DNA of 64,000 bases from Dyadobacter psychrotolerans (GCF_004349265.1 NZ_SMFL01000007.1:186001-250000); one strand, 5' to 3'; shown: positions 25,682 to 34,138, counted from the stretch's first letter. Notes: a model not told the origin generated them from the letters alone. A program made the numbers and translations.

Positions 25682-25737
25682 CCATCATATTATTATCCTC
25701 GAAGTCTTTTTTGATTTAACAATTAACAAACAAAACA

Positions 25738-26184
25738 ATGGTACTTAGAAAAACATCATCGATCATTCTGGGATTTCTTTTCATGGCATTGTCATGGATG
25801 ACAACGCTGGCGCAAACCACTGCCGAGCCTTGGACAGATTCAGAGCTGAAACCTACCAAGGAACTTGCTGACCAGATTAATGCCAGTGGAAAAAAGAAAC
25901 CGCTGATCATTAATGTTGGGCCGCAGGCCGTTATTCCTGGCTCATTGGATGCAGGGCCCGGAAGTGAAAAGGATAATATCAAAAAACTGGAAAAGATTCT
26001 TTCGGCCCAGGATAAAAACCGGGAGGTTGTTATTTACTGTGGTTGCTGCCCGTTTGCTAAATGTCCCAATGTCAGACCTGCATTTAAAGTTGTTAAAGAA
26101 CAGGGCTTCACGCAGGCCAGATTGTTGAATATCCCGAAAAATATAAAAACGGACTGGATCGATAAGAATTATCCGGTCCAATAA
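25738..26184 (+). CDS. Secreted Cys-rich rhodanese-like protein
   Basis: A 148-residue protein with a signal peptide (ILGFLFMALSWMTTLAQ). The mature part (ELADQINASGKKKPLIINVGP, then GCCPFAKCPNVRPAFKVVKEQGF) looks like a rhodanese fold in which the active loop is replaced by a cluster of four Cys in ten residues (Cys101, 103, 104, 109). Similar Bacteroidota proteins occur near persulfide genes. It could bind metal or sulfane sulfur in the periplasm. A TlpA-like gene follows after 12 bp. Confidence 0.7.
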   Translation: MVLRKTSSIILGFLFMALSWMTTLAQTTAEPWTDSELKPTKELADQINASGKKKPLIINVGPQAVIPGSLDAGPGSEKDNIKKLEKILSAQDKNREVVIYCGCCPFAKCPNVRPAFKVVKEQGFTQARLLNIPKNIKTDWIDKNYPVQ

Positions 26185-26196
26185 AAGGATTTTGAA

Positions 26197-26715
26197 ATGC
26201 GTAATATTAAATTATTTATTGGTTTAGCAGGCTTGCTTTTTTTACTGAATCAGGAAAGATCATTGGCTCAAAAACCAATAGAAGTAGGGGGGCTGGCACC
26301 CGAAATCGAGCTGTCCACGCCCGGTGGTAAAATGGTATCTCTTTCGTCCCTGAGGGGTAATTTGGTATTGATCGATTTTTGGGCATCGTGGTGTGCCCCA
26401 TGTGTTCAAGAGCAACCTGAGCTTAAAAAGTTATATGCGAAATACCATCGCCCATCTCAAACGGGTGTTAATCTGGATATTTATGCAGTTTCTCTGGATA
26501 GTAAAAAAGATGCCTGGGAGAGGGCTATTAAAAAACTGGACTTGCCATGGACACAGGTAAGCGATCTGAAATTCTGGACATCTCCAGTCGCCAAAACTTA
26601 TCAGCTTGAAGGAATACCTTTCAACTTGTTGGTGGACCAAAAAGGATATATCATTGCCCTGAACCTTCACGGCGAACAGCTGGACCAGTTTTTAAGCAAA
26701 AGGGTTGGTAAGTAA
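26197..26715 (+). CDS. TlpA-like periplasmic thioredoxin
   Basis: A 172-residue exported protein (LFIGLAGLLFLLNQERSLAQ signal). The redoxin domain has WASWCAPC (Cys66, Cys69), LSSLRGNLVLIDFWASW before it and GIPFNLLVDQKG with the cis-Pro after it. It most likely keeps the Cys of the preceding rhodanese-like protein or a cytochrome reduced. It is the second such gene of the island (the other is at 18805). Confidence 0.88.
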   Translation: MRNIKLFIGLAGLLFLLNQERSLAQKPIEVGGLAPEIELSTPGGKMVSLSSLRGNLVLIDFWASWCAPCVQEQPELKKLYAKYHRPSQTGVNLDIYAVSLDSKKDAWERAIKKLDLPWTQVSDLKFWTSPVAKTYQLEGIPFNLLVDQKGYIIALNLHGEQLDQFLSKRVGK

Positions 26716-27420
26716 TTCGGCTATCATACAAACAGACCTTTTACTGTTCGTTTTCGAACTAGCAAATCCTTACTTGGGCAGGCTTCGGAAGATGAACTCT
26801 AACATATGCTAATATCAATTCGTGCTGTTCTTATTTCTAATAACCTTTCCATTTATTTCATAGGAAAGCAGATTCAATTTTCCAGCCTGGCTTCGCACCA
26901 GTTTGCGTATTCTTAATCTACTGTCCGTAATAAGTTCTTCGGTGCTTAATATATTTTCACCTTCAATTGCCATACGCCACAAGCTCCCCCGGAACAATCC
27001 TGCTATGATCAGATTACCATTCCATATCGGAGAATTCAGAGCCATTGATCACCCAATTCGGAAGTTGATGACAGGTAGTTTCGATCGGAGTTGACCAGTT
27101 TAAGTAAATTATTGATAATAATTTAGCGTATAGTTAGTAATACTCAGGTGATGGTCAATCTGCTGCCACGGAATCATATTTTCAACGCGTCCGAATTCTT
27201 CAATCCGGACCGGGAATGAAAGTTCTTTGATCCAGATTCATTGTGTGAAAGACATAAAGTCGGAGATTTTATACAAAGGGCTCAAAGCGCTAGGCGTTCG
27301 GTTACACCATGTACGATAGATTTCACCAACTTTCTTGTTTAGCGTGAACAGCTCCTTTGTTTTATATATTTCTTTTTAGTTTATGACATGTAGGATTTTA
27401 TAATTTATAGAAAAGCCTTT
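26716..27420. other. Gene-poor stretch with a degraded gene
   Basis: Apart from the PQQ-dehydrogenase fragment at 26815-27045, no intact gene is visible. The minus strand keeps open but stop-interrupted stretches (about 27110-27380) that I cannot assign. The region lies between the sulfur island and the Fic gene and looks like decaying sequence. Confidence 0.4.
26815..27045 (-). pseudogene. C-terminal fragment of a PQQ-dependent sugar dehydrogenase-like protein
   Basis: This short frame (76 residues) reads SPIWNGNLIIAGLFRGSLWRMAI, then RLRIRKLVRSQAG, a good match for the last propeller blade of glucose/sorbosone dehydrogenase-like proteins, which ends with W.GNL..G.L....L.R and RIRDVR..PDG. 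Nothing resembling the missing N-terminal five-sixths precedes it. An in-frame stop (TGA at 27049-27051) lies just before the ATG. It is therefore a remnant, not a gene. Confidence 0.55.
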
Positions 27421-29001
27421 TCATTTATTTATCATCAATCCCGTATCGGGTAATGTCGCAACAGTCCTACCGCGCATTCCCTCGTTGACCAGGCGGGCCA
27501 GAAAGTTAGCAAAAGGTTCTATGTTCTGTTCTACGCTGGCTTTTTCCAGCGACTGCATATATTCGTCGCGACTTTCCACAGGTATTACGGTCCACAGATA
27601 TCCTCCCGAAGCAAGCATAGTATTCATCAGGAATCGCCCTATACGTCCATTGCCATCCATATATGGGTGAATAAATACAAATATGAAATGTCCTAATACC
27701 GCTCTGACTGATGCTTCAGGTTCTTCTTGCATAAGCTCGAACAGTACTGGCATAGCATCTCTCATGGCATCAACATTGAGCGGGACATGTTTGGAATTGC
27801 CGATATAAACCTGATGGTTCCTGTATCCGGCAAGGTCTGCTGGCTTTAAGAGACCTGCCGTTACACTAGGATCAAACAATTCCCTATACCATTTCGAGTG
27901 ATCTATATCTGCTTGCATTCCCGCATTTTTTCCTTGCAAAATGGCTTTGATACTCTCCTTCACAGATTGAAAAGCCTGGTAGTATCCTCTGGCCGCCATT
28001 GCGTCGCGTTGTTTGCGGTCTTTTTCATTTTCGTTGGCATCCCACGCTCCTGAACTTACCTTAGCAATCAGTTCGGGCGTTACGCGGTAGCGTTCAATGG
28101 ATAGTGAATGATAGGCATCAGTTATATAGATATCATCTATATTTTTCAAATACACCTGGTGGTTATCAGGAATTCCGGGTGAAGCTGGAAAGCTTGCGAT
28201 AATAACCTGACGCATCTGGACCCACATCAGGCGTATTCGGTTAGCATATGGTGAGCGTTCACGAACAGACAGTTTCAGGTCTAGTTTGCTCTCAAAGGGA
28301 TCTTCTTCACGGATATCATAATCGGCTTTCTTAAAAGTATCAACAATCTGGTCGGCAGTTTTATCCCTGCTGATATTCCTGAAAGCACCTGCCAGACGTC
28401 CGGCTAATGTGGTATGCCCATTTTCCAAAAGAATGGGTAATAATTCTGAAGCATCTCTTATTAAAGACAGCGTTGTGCGAGCATCAATGGCATTACGCGT
28501 ATATATTGTTGGAGAACTATAAATTAGTGCTGCCTGGAGGGTATACATGCGGAGGCCGTTCACGGTTACCATAAGTTGTCCCTGCTGCGGCAGTTCGCCC
28601 CGAATGTTAAATAGCGATGTTTTGTGCGGTAGTGGTGTGGGATTGTTATTCCCTTGAGGGGATCGTACAAGCAATTGTTGGGGAACCACATGATTGCCTG
28701 CATGGAGCAGCAGGGACTGATCGGCAGACAATGACCAGTTATTGCCGTACCTGCGTTCAAGAAACACCGCAACAAAATCCCAGTAGGAGCTATACCAGGC
28801 AGTGGTTTCTCCATCCTTTTCTTCGGGATTAATAGCAATGTACCAGCCTTTCGTTACTTCCCGGATAAATCCATTTTTGGAAAGTATTTCCCGATACTTC
28901 CTATTGGGCATATCATCAGTATGTATGCCTACAATTCCTTTTTGCTGCAAATCGTGCAGGAATTGAAGGGCCTCTACAAATCTTTCGCGTGGTGTTGCCA
29001 T
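27421..29001 (-). CDS. AbiEi-like domain / Fic AMPylase fusion protein
   Basis: A 526-residue protein. The C-terminal Fic domain has the AMPylation motif HPYMDGNGRIGR at residues 445-456. The inhibitory helix pattern S-x-x-x-E occurs at 299-303 (SLSIE) but the next residue is Arg where Gly or Asn is usual. The N-terminal 200 residues (short helices, NGFIREVTKGWYIAINP, WYSSYWDFVAVFLERRYGNN, LSADQSLLLHAGNH) resemble the AbiEi/type IV antitoxin-like winged-helix domain. It would add AMP to a target protein, with the first domain binding DNA or regulating. No partner toxin or antitoxin gene adjoins it. Seven 24-bp-spaced repeats precede the start. Confidence 0.78.
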   Translation of the reverse strand: MATPRERFVEALQFLHDLQQKGIVGIHTDDMPNRKYREILSKNGFIREVTKGWYIAINPEEKDGETTAWYSSYWDFVAVFLERRYGNNWSLSADQSLLLHAGNHVVPQQLLVRSPQGNNNPTPLPHKTSLFNIRGELPQQGQLMVTVNGLRMYTLQAALIYSSPTIYTRNAIDARTTLSLIRDASELLPILLENGHTTLAGRLAGAFRNISRDKTADQIVDTFKKADYDIREEDPFESKLDLKLSVRERSPYANRIRLMWVQMRQVIIASFPASPGIPDNHQVYLKNIDDIYITDAYHSLSIERYRVTPELIAKVSSGAWDANENEKDRKQRDAMAARGYYQAFQSVKESIKAILQGKNAGMQADIDHSKWYRELFDPSVTAGLLKPADLAGYRNHQVYIGNSKHVPLNVDAMRDAMPVLFELMQEEPEASVRAVLGHFIFVFIHPYMDGNGRIGRFLMNTMLASGGYLWTVIPVESRDEYMQSLEKASVEQNIEPFANFLARLVNEGMRGRTVATLPDTGLMINK

Positions 29002-29007
29002 ACCAGT

Positions 29008-29156
29008 TTAATCAGGGGTGTGGTTAATTTATTGAATTGTGGTGTGCTAGTATTATTAAATTGAGATGTGACAAATATATTAAACAATGTTGTGATATTT
29101 TTATTAAACTGTGTCGTGTTGATATTATTAAACCGTGTTGTGTTGATCTTATTAAA
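29008..29156. repeat. Seven-fold 24-bp repeat array before the Fic gene
   Basis: The pentamer TTAAA (or TTAAT, TTGAA) recurs at 29008, 29032, 29056, 29080, 29104, 29128 and 29152, exactly 24 bp apart each time. The bases in between are loosely alike (for example GTGTTGAT before a TTATTAAAC). Seven imperfect copies of a 24-bp direct repeat therefore lie within 160 bp immediately before the ATG at 29001. Such arrays resemble iterons or repeated operator sites. Confidence 0.75.
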
Positions 29157-29279
29157 CCTCGACACGTCACTGCTGAATAGATTCGAGATCTTGATTACGA
29201 GTTTAAGAATGGGATCTCACCATACACTAAATCGCCTGGTTTAATGTATAATTAGATCGGACTTCAACATGTAGTATTG

Positions 29280-29317
29280 ATGCTAACCTTAAATAGGCCG
29301 AATTTTAACGTTAGCAT
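29280..29317. repeat. Imperfect palindrome, first copy
   Basis: ATGCTAAC at 29280-29287 and GTTAGCAT at 29310-29317 form the arms, with AT-rich inner parts that pair imperfectly. It shares GAATTTTAA-GTTAGC with the second copy at 29351-29390, whose position is shifted by 71 bp. Confidence 0.5.
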
Positions 29318-29350
29318 TATATAACTGACGTCAAAGAAATGCGAGCTGCA

Positions 29351-29390
29351 ATAGCTAACATTAAAAAAGACGAATTTTAATGTTAGCTAT
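29351..29390. repeat. Perfect 16-bp-arm palindrome, second copy
   Basis: ATAGCTAACATTAAAA (29351-29366) is the exact reverse complement of TTTTAATGTTAGCTAT (29375-29390), with an 8-bp spacer. The insertion sequence starts just behind it, at 29395, so the palindrome was probably the target region. It could be a protein-binding site, a terminator or a small repeat element. Confidence 0.6.
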
Positions 29391-29394
29391 CTAG

Positions 29395-30840
29395 TCGCTC
29401 CTTAGGAAGCCAATTTAACTGTACTATTTTTTAGATGACACCAATACAGGAATGACTGCAAGAGCTTCTCTTTAAGCTTTTGCATCATTTTTTTGAAGTT
29501 CCAACCTGCTGCGGCAAGCATGGCATTTATTTTGGGCGATTTCTCTCCATGAAGGTAGTTCTGGGCCATTCGGTGATCTGTTTTTAAGTGAGAAATAACA
29601 GGTTCTATTGCCGCTCGCCTTCTGAATTTTCTGCGTTTCTTTTGCTTCTGATATGCACTATCTCTTTTTAACGGCTTGGAAGGAGTTGAAATTTTTACAC
29701 CCATAATTTGAGATTGGCCTTTTCCTCCCCGATCATAAACGATTTCTCCCGGCAAGTATCCTTGCAGATCTTGCATTTGTTCTAACAACGGCTGTATTGT
29801 TTTGCTGTCATGAGGGTTGCCTTCGAAAGCATCTATCGCCTTGACCACCAATGTCTTGGAGTTGATAACCAAGCCCACCTTATTACCGAATTCATACTGT
29901 TTATGCGCTTTTCCTTTGGCAATACAGGCAGTAAAGGGCTTGTGCAGACTATAGACCTTTTTGCTACCACCACGGGTCTGTGCCAAAACCTGTTCGTACA
30001 AGCCGAGTTCTTTATCCAATAATTTATCAAGGTCACTCCCTAGTTTTGCTCGTAACTCCCGCAACTGTCTACCAGCCAGGGTCTTCAATTTTCGCATAGC
30101 CTTTTGGGCCTTTTTTCTCCTTTTAGGATGTTTAGCGTTGTAGGTCTCCCGTACCAATTGCTTGGAGGTACGCCGGTATGTTTGCCGTTGAGCCACCCCC
30201 AACTTCTTGGCTATCCCATTACACCTATCAATAATTTTCTTTGCCAGCTTGGCATCAGTCGGAAATGTAGTGTTGTTTTCCTGAACAGTAGTGTCCGATA
30301 TTTCCATTTTGCCCGGATCTTGTTTGCCATGGATATTGACCGAATGTTTGAATATCAGGGAAACACCTTCTTCACCAATGCGCTTGCGAAAATGCACGAA
30401 ATCGCTTGGATCACAAGGAAAACGATGATGAAAATGGGCTTGTCAGCAGAAATACTGCATATAAGGATTCATCACCCAGGCGTGGGCAAGTGTCTCATCG
30501 CCAAGATTATAGATCCGTTTTAAAAGCAAACAGCCCACCATAAAACGAATTGGTAGGGCTGGTTGACCTGTGTTGGAATAAAAGCCGGCAAATGATTTGT
30601 CAAAATAAGCCCAGTCTATTTTATTGGCAAGCAAGACCAGCTCATGTTTAACATCAATAAAATCTATCAGCAAGGGCTGGAACAAATCGCGTTGCGTTTG
30701 ACGGGGAGATTTTCCTATCATTTTCTGCAAGGTTTATACCTAAAGATACACATTTGCTTGCAGTTTTTATGCTCTATTATTAAATTTTTTACGATTTTAT
30801 TAACTGACAATCAAATGGTTGTAGTGAAGTTAAGGAGCGA
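29395..30840 (-). mobile_element. IS5-like insertion sequence, about 1.45 kb
   Basis: The ends match as inverted repeats (TCGCTCCTTA at 29395-29404, its reverse complement TAAGGAGCGA at 30831-30840). Both are flanked by the direct repeat CTATCTAG (29387-29394 and 30841-30848), the likely target duplication. The inner gene is a DDE transposase of the IS5 superfamily with an in-frame stop. The element looks inserted beside the palindrome at 29351. Confidence 0.75.
29402..30730 (-). pseudogene. IS5-family DDE transposase with an in-frame TGA
   Basis: The frame from 30730 to 29402 reads as one transposase of about 442 residues. The N-terminal part has LPIRFMVGCLLLKRIYNLGDETLAHAWV and MQYFC; the rest has FVHFRKRIGEEG, SDTTVQEN (first catalytic Asp), EIVYDRGGKG (second Asp) and AAIEPVISHLKTDHRM (catalytic Glu). 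A TGA at 30443-30445 interrupts the frame after MQYFC. The next codons go on in the same frame as QAHFHHRFPCDPSDF, so only one base change separates it from an intact gene. The copy is therefore probably inactive, unless the stop is read through. Confidence 0.82.
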
Positions 30841-30848
30841 CTATCTAG

Positions 30849-31429
30849 GGTGATAGGATTAAATGCTTACAGAATATGGATGTTGGAATTACATTCAATG
30901 TCATGACCTGCGAAGTCCTTTATCATAAATAATATTCTTTGTCTCGATCCATCAGGTATGGTCTATTTATCCTCTGATAGGTATGAGAAATCTGTGCAGG
31001 AGCCATTGGATTGTTTGGGTGTCGATTGATATTTATCCTAAAACTTGTTCAACTACCTTTAAGTGCCCATTAAACCGGAGAGTCGGCCATATTTATTCAG
31101 GAAGAATCATATGTTCATTTAATTGGCTTGTTCGTGTTCAGTGAACAAGCGGAAATAATGAACAAAATAAATATTTAAAATTTGGCTGAAAGATTATTCT
31201 CAAAGCCAAGCAGGTTAGGTGAAGGCGTAAGGACTCATCAAAATTTCAAAGAAACCTGAGTAGGATCAGCGACATTTTACATCGGAAAATTTACGTATCA
31301 ATAAGCTTAGTAAAGTTTATCAACGAAATTTTAAAAATGTTTTGCGAAATGAAAGTGCGTCATCCGATTTCATTGCTACTATGCTAATCAACAAATTTGT
31401 ATTGCACATTGTATTGCACATAAAAGAAA
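30849..31429. other. Intergenic region between the insertion sequence and the tRNA
   Basis: About 580 bp of AT-rich sequence with no recognisable gene. A short direct repeat (GTATTGCACA twice, near 31400-31420) is the only feature. On the minus strand a short frame starting MCNTMCNT stops after about 33 codons and is not assigned. Confidence 0.4.
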
Positions 31430-31458
31430 AAGGACTTAGCGAATTTCGCTAAGTCCTT
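31430..31458 (-). terminator. Terminator of the tRNA gene
   Basis: AAGGACTTAGCGAA (31430-31443) is the perfect reverse complement of TTCGCTAAGTCCTT (31445-31458) with a single spacer base. On the minus strand it is followed by a T-rich run, as expected for the terminator of the tRNA at 31469-31542. Confidence 0.8.
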
Positions 31459-31468
31459 GATTTTCAAG

Positions 31469-31542
31469 TGGGCCCACCTGGAATCGAACCAGGCACCTAC
31501 TGATTATGAGTCAGTTGCTCTAACCGAATGAGCTATAGGCCC
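31469..31542 (-). tRNA. tRNA with CAT anticodon (elongator Met or lysidine Ile2)
   Basis: The minus strand folds as a 74-nt tRNA. The acceptor stem is GGGCCTA paired with TGGGCCC, the D arm AGCTCATTCGGTTAGAGC, the anticodon arm CTGACTCATAATCAG with anticodon CAT, and the T arm CCTGG-TTCGATT-CCAGG. The discriminator base is A and no CCA is encoded. The anticodon fits either tRNA-Met or tRNA-Ile2, in which C34 becomes lysidine. I cannot decide between them by eye. Confidence 0.9.
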
Positions 31543-31673
31543 GAAACAGCTAACAGCTAAACCAGCTGTTTGGAGTGCAAAATTACTAAATCCAAACAAA
31601 TCTCCAAATCATATTGATAAGAATAAGTTCTTTTCTCCGTTGGTAGTTTATTATTTTTGCAAAAAAAAGAGTT

Positions 31674-32906
31674 TTGAATAAACGAAAAATCATCAATGAT
31701 CCTGTTTACGGGTTCATTACCCTATCTTCCGATCTGCTTTTTGATTTGGTGGAACATCCTTATTTTCAGCGGTTGAGAAGAATCAAACAGCTTGGCCTTG
31801 CAGATGTGGTTTATCCGGGAGCGCTGCATACCCGTTTTCATCATGCTTTGGGTGCAATGCATCTGATGAGCCTGGCTCTTAAATCTTTACAGGAAAAAGG
31901 ACATCTCATCTGGGAGCCGGAACTGGAAGCTGCCCAGGCCGCTATTTTACTGCATGACCTTGGTCACGGACCATTTTCTCATGTGCTCGAAAGCGTGCTG
32001 ATGCCCGGCGTAGCGCATGAGTCTGTTACGCTGGTGATGATGAAAGACCTCAACCGGCAGATGGATGGACGGCTGGAGATGGCCATTCAGATGTTTGAAG
32101 GCACTTATCCGCGTAAGTTTTTTCACCAGATGATATCCAGTCAGCTGGATATGGACCGGATGGATTACTTGAAGAGGGACAGTTTTTATACCGGAGTAAT
32201 TGAGGGTTCGATCGGTGCTGACAGGCTTATTAAAATGCTTGATCTGAGCGGTGATACGCTGGTAGTAGAAGAAAAGGGATTGCTGAGCATTGAGAATTTT
32301 CTGCACGCGAGGCGGCTGATGTACTGGCAGGTTTATCTTCATAAAACTTTGCTGAGTGCGCAGGCCATGCTCACGTTGCTTCTTCAAAGAGCCCGCACAT
32401 TGTCACAGCAAGGTGAAGAATTATTCGCGACACCTGACTTTTCGAGGTTTTTGAAGAATACGTTTTCTCTAATTGATTTTAAAGTACAGTCTGATCTCCT
32501 AGGATCATTCAACGGGCTTGATGATAATGATGTTTGGGCATCAGTAAAGGGCTGGACTGTTCATAAAGATCCCGTTCTTGCTACGCTCAGTAAAATGCTT
32601 CTTGACAGAAATTTATTCAAAATAACCTTCATGGACTCACCTCCTGATGATATGGTTTTGGATCCTTTGCGTCAGCAGCTGGCAGAATCGGGAATTTCGC
32701 CGGAAGAGATGCCATATTTTTTAATTACCGGCGAAACAACCAATTGGGCATATGAAAAGGAACAGGATCCGATTCAGGTCAAAATGAAAGATGGTTCATT
32801 GCTTGATATTGCCGACGCTTCCGACATTCCGACTATCGACGCCCTGACCAAGATTGTACGTAAGTATTATGTATGTTGGGGTAAAAATGTATCTTTGCGT
32901 GGTTAG
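31674..32906 (+). CDS. HD-domain phosphohydrolase (dNTPase/SAMHD1-like)
   Basis: A 410-residue protein from a TTG start. The HD metal motif is seen as TRFHHALGAMHL and LLHDLGHGPFSH (His-Asp pair), then QLDMDRMDYLKRDS, the usual pattern of HD phosphohydrolases related to dNTP triphosphohydrolases. It probably cleaves nucleotides and acts in the cytoplasm. It precedes lpxD by 95 bp, with a TATCTTTG box inside its 3' end at 32890 that might drive lpxD. Confidence 0.87.
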   Translation: MNKRKIINDPVYGFITLSSDLLFDLVEHPYFQRLRRIKQLGLADVVYPGALHTRFHHALGAMHLMSLALKSLQEKGHLIWEPELEAAQAAILLHDLGHGPFSHVLESVLMPGVAHESVTLVMMKDLNRQMDGRLEMAIQMFEGTYPRKFFHQMISSQLDMDRMDYLKRDSFYTGVIEGSIGADRLIKMLDLSGDTLVVEEKGLLSIENFLHARRLMYWQVYLHKTLLSAQAMLTLLLQRARTLSQQGEELFATPDFSRFLKNTFSLIDFKVQSDLLGSFNGLDDNDVWASVKGWTVHKDPVLATLSKMLLDRNLFKITFMDSPPDDMVLDPLRQQLAESGISPEEMPYFLITGETTNWAYEKEQDPIQVKMKDGSLLDIADASDIPTIDALTKIVRKYYVCWGKNVSLRG

Positions 32907-33001
32907 TCAGGACGTAAATTCGTTTCTGATAAAAAAAGAGCCTTTTTTGTAAAATAGCTTTAATAACGTCCAACTACAATACCAGAAATTAGCCGAAAAA
33001 T

Positions 33002-34051
33002 ATGAAATTTACTGTCAGCGAGATTGCACAAATGCTTGATGGAATTATTGTTGGTGATGAGAAAGTTACAATTGATTCGGCTGCGAAAATTGAAGAGGGA
33101 AGGCCCGGTTGTATCTCTTTTCTTGCCAACAGTAAGTACGAATCCTATATATATACCACACAGTCTTCGGCAGTAATTGTTAATCGCGACTTCACTCCCA
33201 AAAAAGATATTGCTGCTACTTTAATCTATGTAGACAACGCCTATTCTGCTTTTACGATTCTTTTGGAAGAATATCAGAAACGGATTGCTAATATAAAGCA
33301 GGGAGTTGAACAGCCCAGTTTTATAGGGGACAATAGCACAGTTGGCGTCAATGGTTACAGAGGCGCTTTTTCTTACATCGGTAAAAATTGTAAAATTGGC
33401 GATAGAGTCAAAATATATCCAGGAGCTTATTTAGGTGATAATGTAATCCTTGGTAATGACTGCTGCATCCATCCCGGAGTCCGGATCTATGACAATACCG
33501 TGATTGGCAATAATTGTAATGTTTTTGCAAATACGGTAATCGGCAGTGATGGTTTTGGCTTTGCTCCGCAGCCTGACGGGTCCTATAAAACGATTCCACA
33601 ACTTGGAAATGTCGTTTTGGAAGATGATGTCAGCATCGGCGCGAATACCACGATTGACTGTGCAACAATGGGTTCTACCATTATCCGCAAAGGTGCCAAG
33701 GTGGATAATCTTGTTCAGATAGCGCACAATGTGGAGGTGGGAAGTAATACCGTAATTGCAGCTCAATCGGGTGTTTCGGGTTCCACACAGATTGGCGAGC
33801 GTTGTGTTATTGCAGGTCAGGTTGGTATTGTCGGACATATTTTTATCGCCAACAATACTAAAATCGGAGCACAGAGCGGTTTGGGTAAATCCATTAAAAA
33901 AGAAGGGCTTTCGCTTTCGGGTTCGCCTGCAAGAGATCTTAATGAGCATTTGCGTACGATGGCCGCAACCCGCCGTCTTCCCGAAATGGAACAGCGTCTT
34001 AAAGAACTTGAACTTAAACGGGAGACGTCGGTAATTCAGGAAAGAGATTGA
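33002..34051 (+). CDS. lpxD: UDP-3-O-acylglucosamine N-acyltransferase LpxD
   Basis: A 349-residue LpxD. The N-terminal uridine-binding domain (MKFTVSEIAQMLDGIIVGDE, then GCISFLANSKYE) is followed by left-handed beta-helix hexapeptide repeats (from about residue 110) and SDGFGFAPQPDGSY with the HNVEVGSNTVIAAQSGVSGST core. A C-terminal helical part (RRLPEMEQRLKELELK) closes it. It adds the second acyl chain in lipid A synthesis. It starts the lpxD-lpxC/fabZ-lpxA run. Confidence 0.95.
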   Translation: MKFTVSEIAQMLDGIIVGDEKVTIDSAAKIEEGRPGCISFLANSKYESYIYTTQSSAVIVNRDFTPKKDIAATLIYVDNAYSAFTILLEEYQKRIANIKQGVEQPSFIGDNSTVGVNGYRGAFSYIGKNCKIGDRVKIYPGAYLGDNVILGNDCCIHPGVRIYDNTVIGNNCNVFANTVIGSDGFGFAPQPDGSYKTIPQLGNVVLEDDVSIGANTTIDCATMGSTIIRKGAKVDNLVQIAHNVEVGSNTVIAAQSGVSGSTQIGERCVIAGQVGIVGHIFIANNTKIGAQSGLGKSIKKEGLSLSGSPARDLNEHLRTMAATRRLPEMEQRLKELELKRETSVIQERD

Positions 34052-34138
34052 TTTGAAATAATTTATAACAAAGGCAAATTAGCTGCTACAATTTGCATAA
34101 GCAACCCCCGTCGCCTTTAAGCAGATAAGGAGAATATA

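Noticed and set aside
2000..26715. A classical Sox cluster
   Set aside because: I looked for SoxY, SoxZ, SoxB and SoxCD motifs and found none; the dihaem cytochrome resembles TsdA more than SoxA.
29008..29156. The repeat array as a CRISPR
   Set aside because: The copies are contiguous and diverged, without unique spacers between identical repeats, and no cas gene is near.
28974..29165. Minus-strand frame made of an eight-residue repeat
   Set aside because: It results from the 24-bp DNA repeat (24 is a multiple of 3) and runs into the Fic gene out of frame, so the DNA repeat is the better explanation.
30443..30445. The TGA in the transposase as selenocysteine
   Set aside because: SelD and MnmH are present but no selenocysteine-insertion genes are seen here, and the position holds an ordinary residue in related transposases as far as I know. 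A mutation is the simpler reading.
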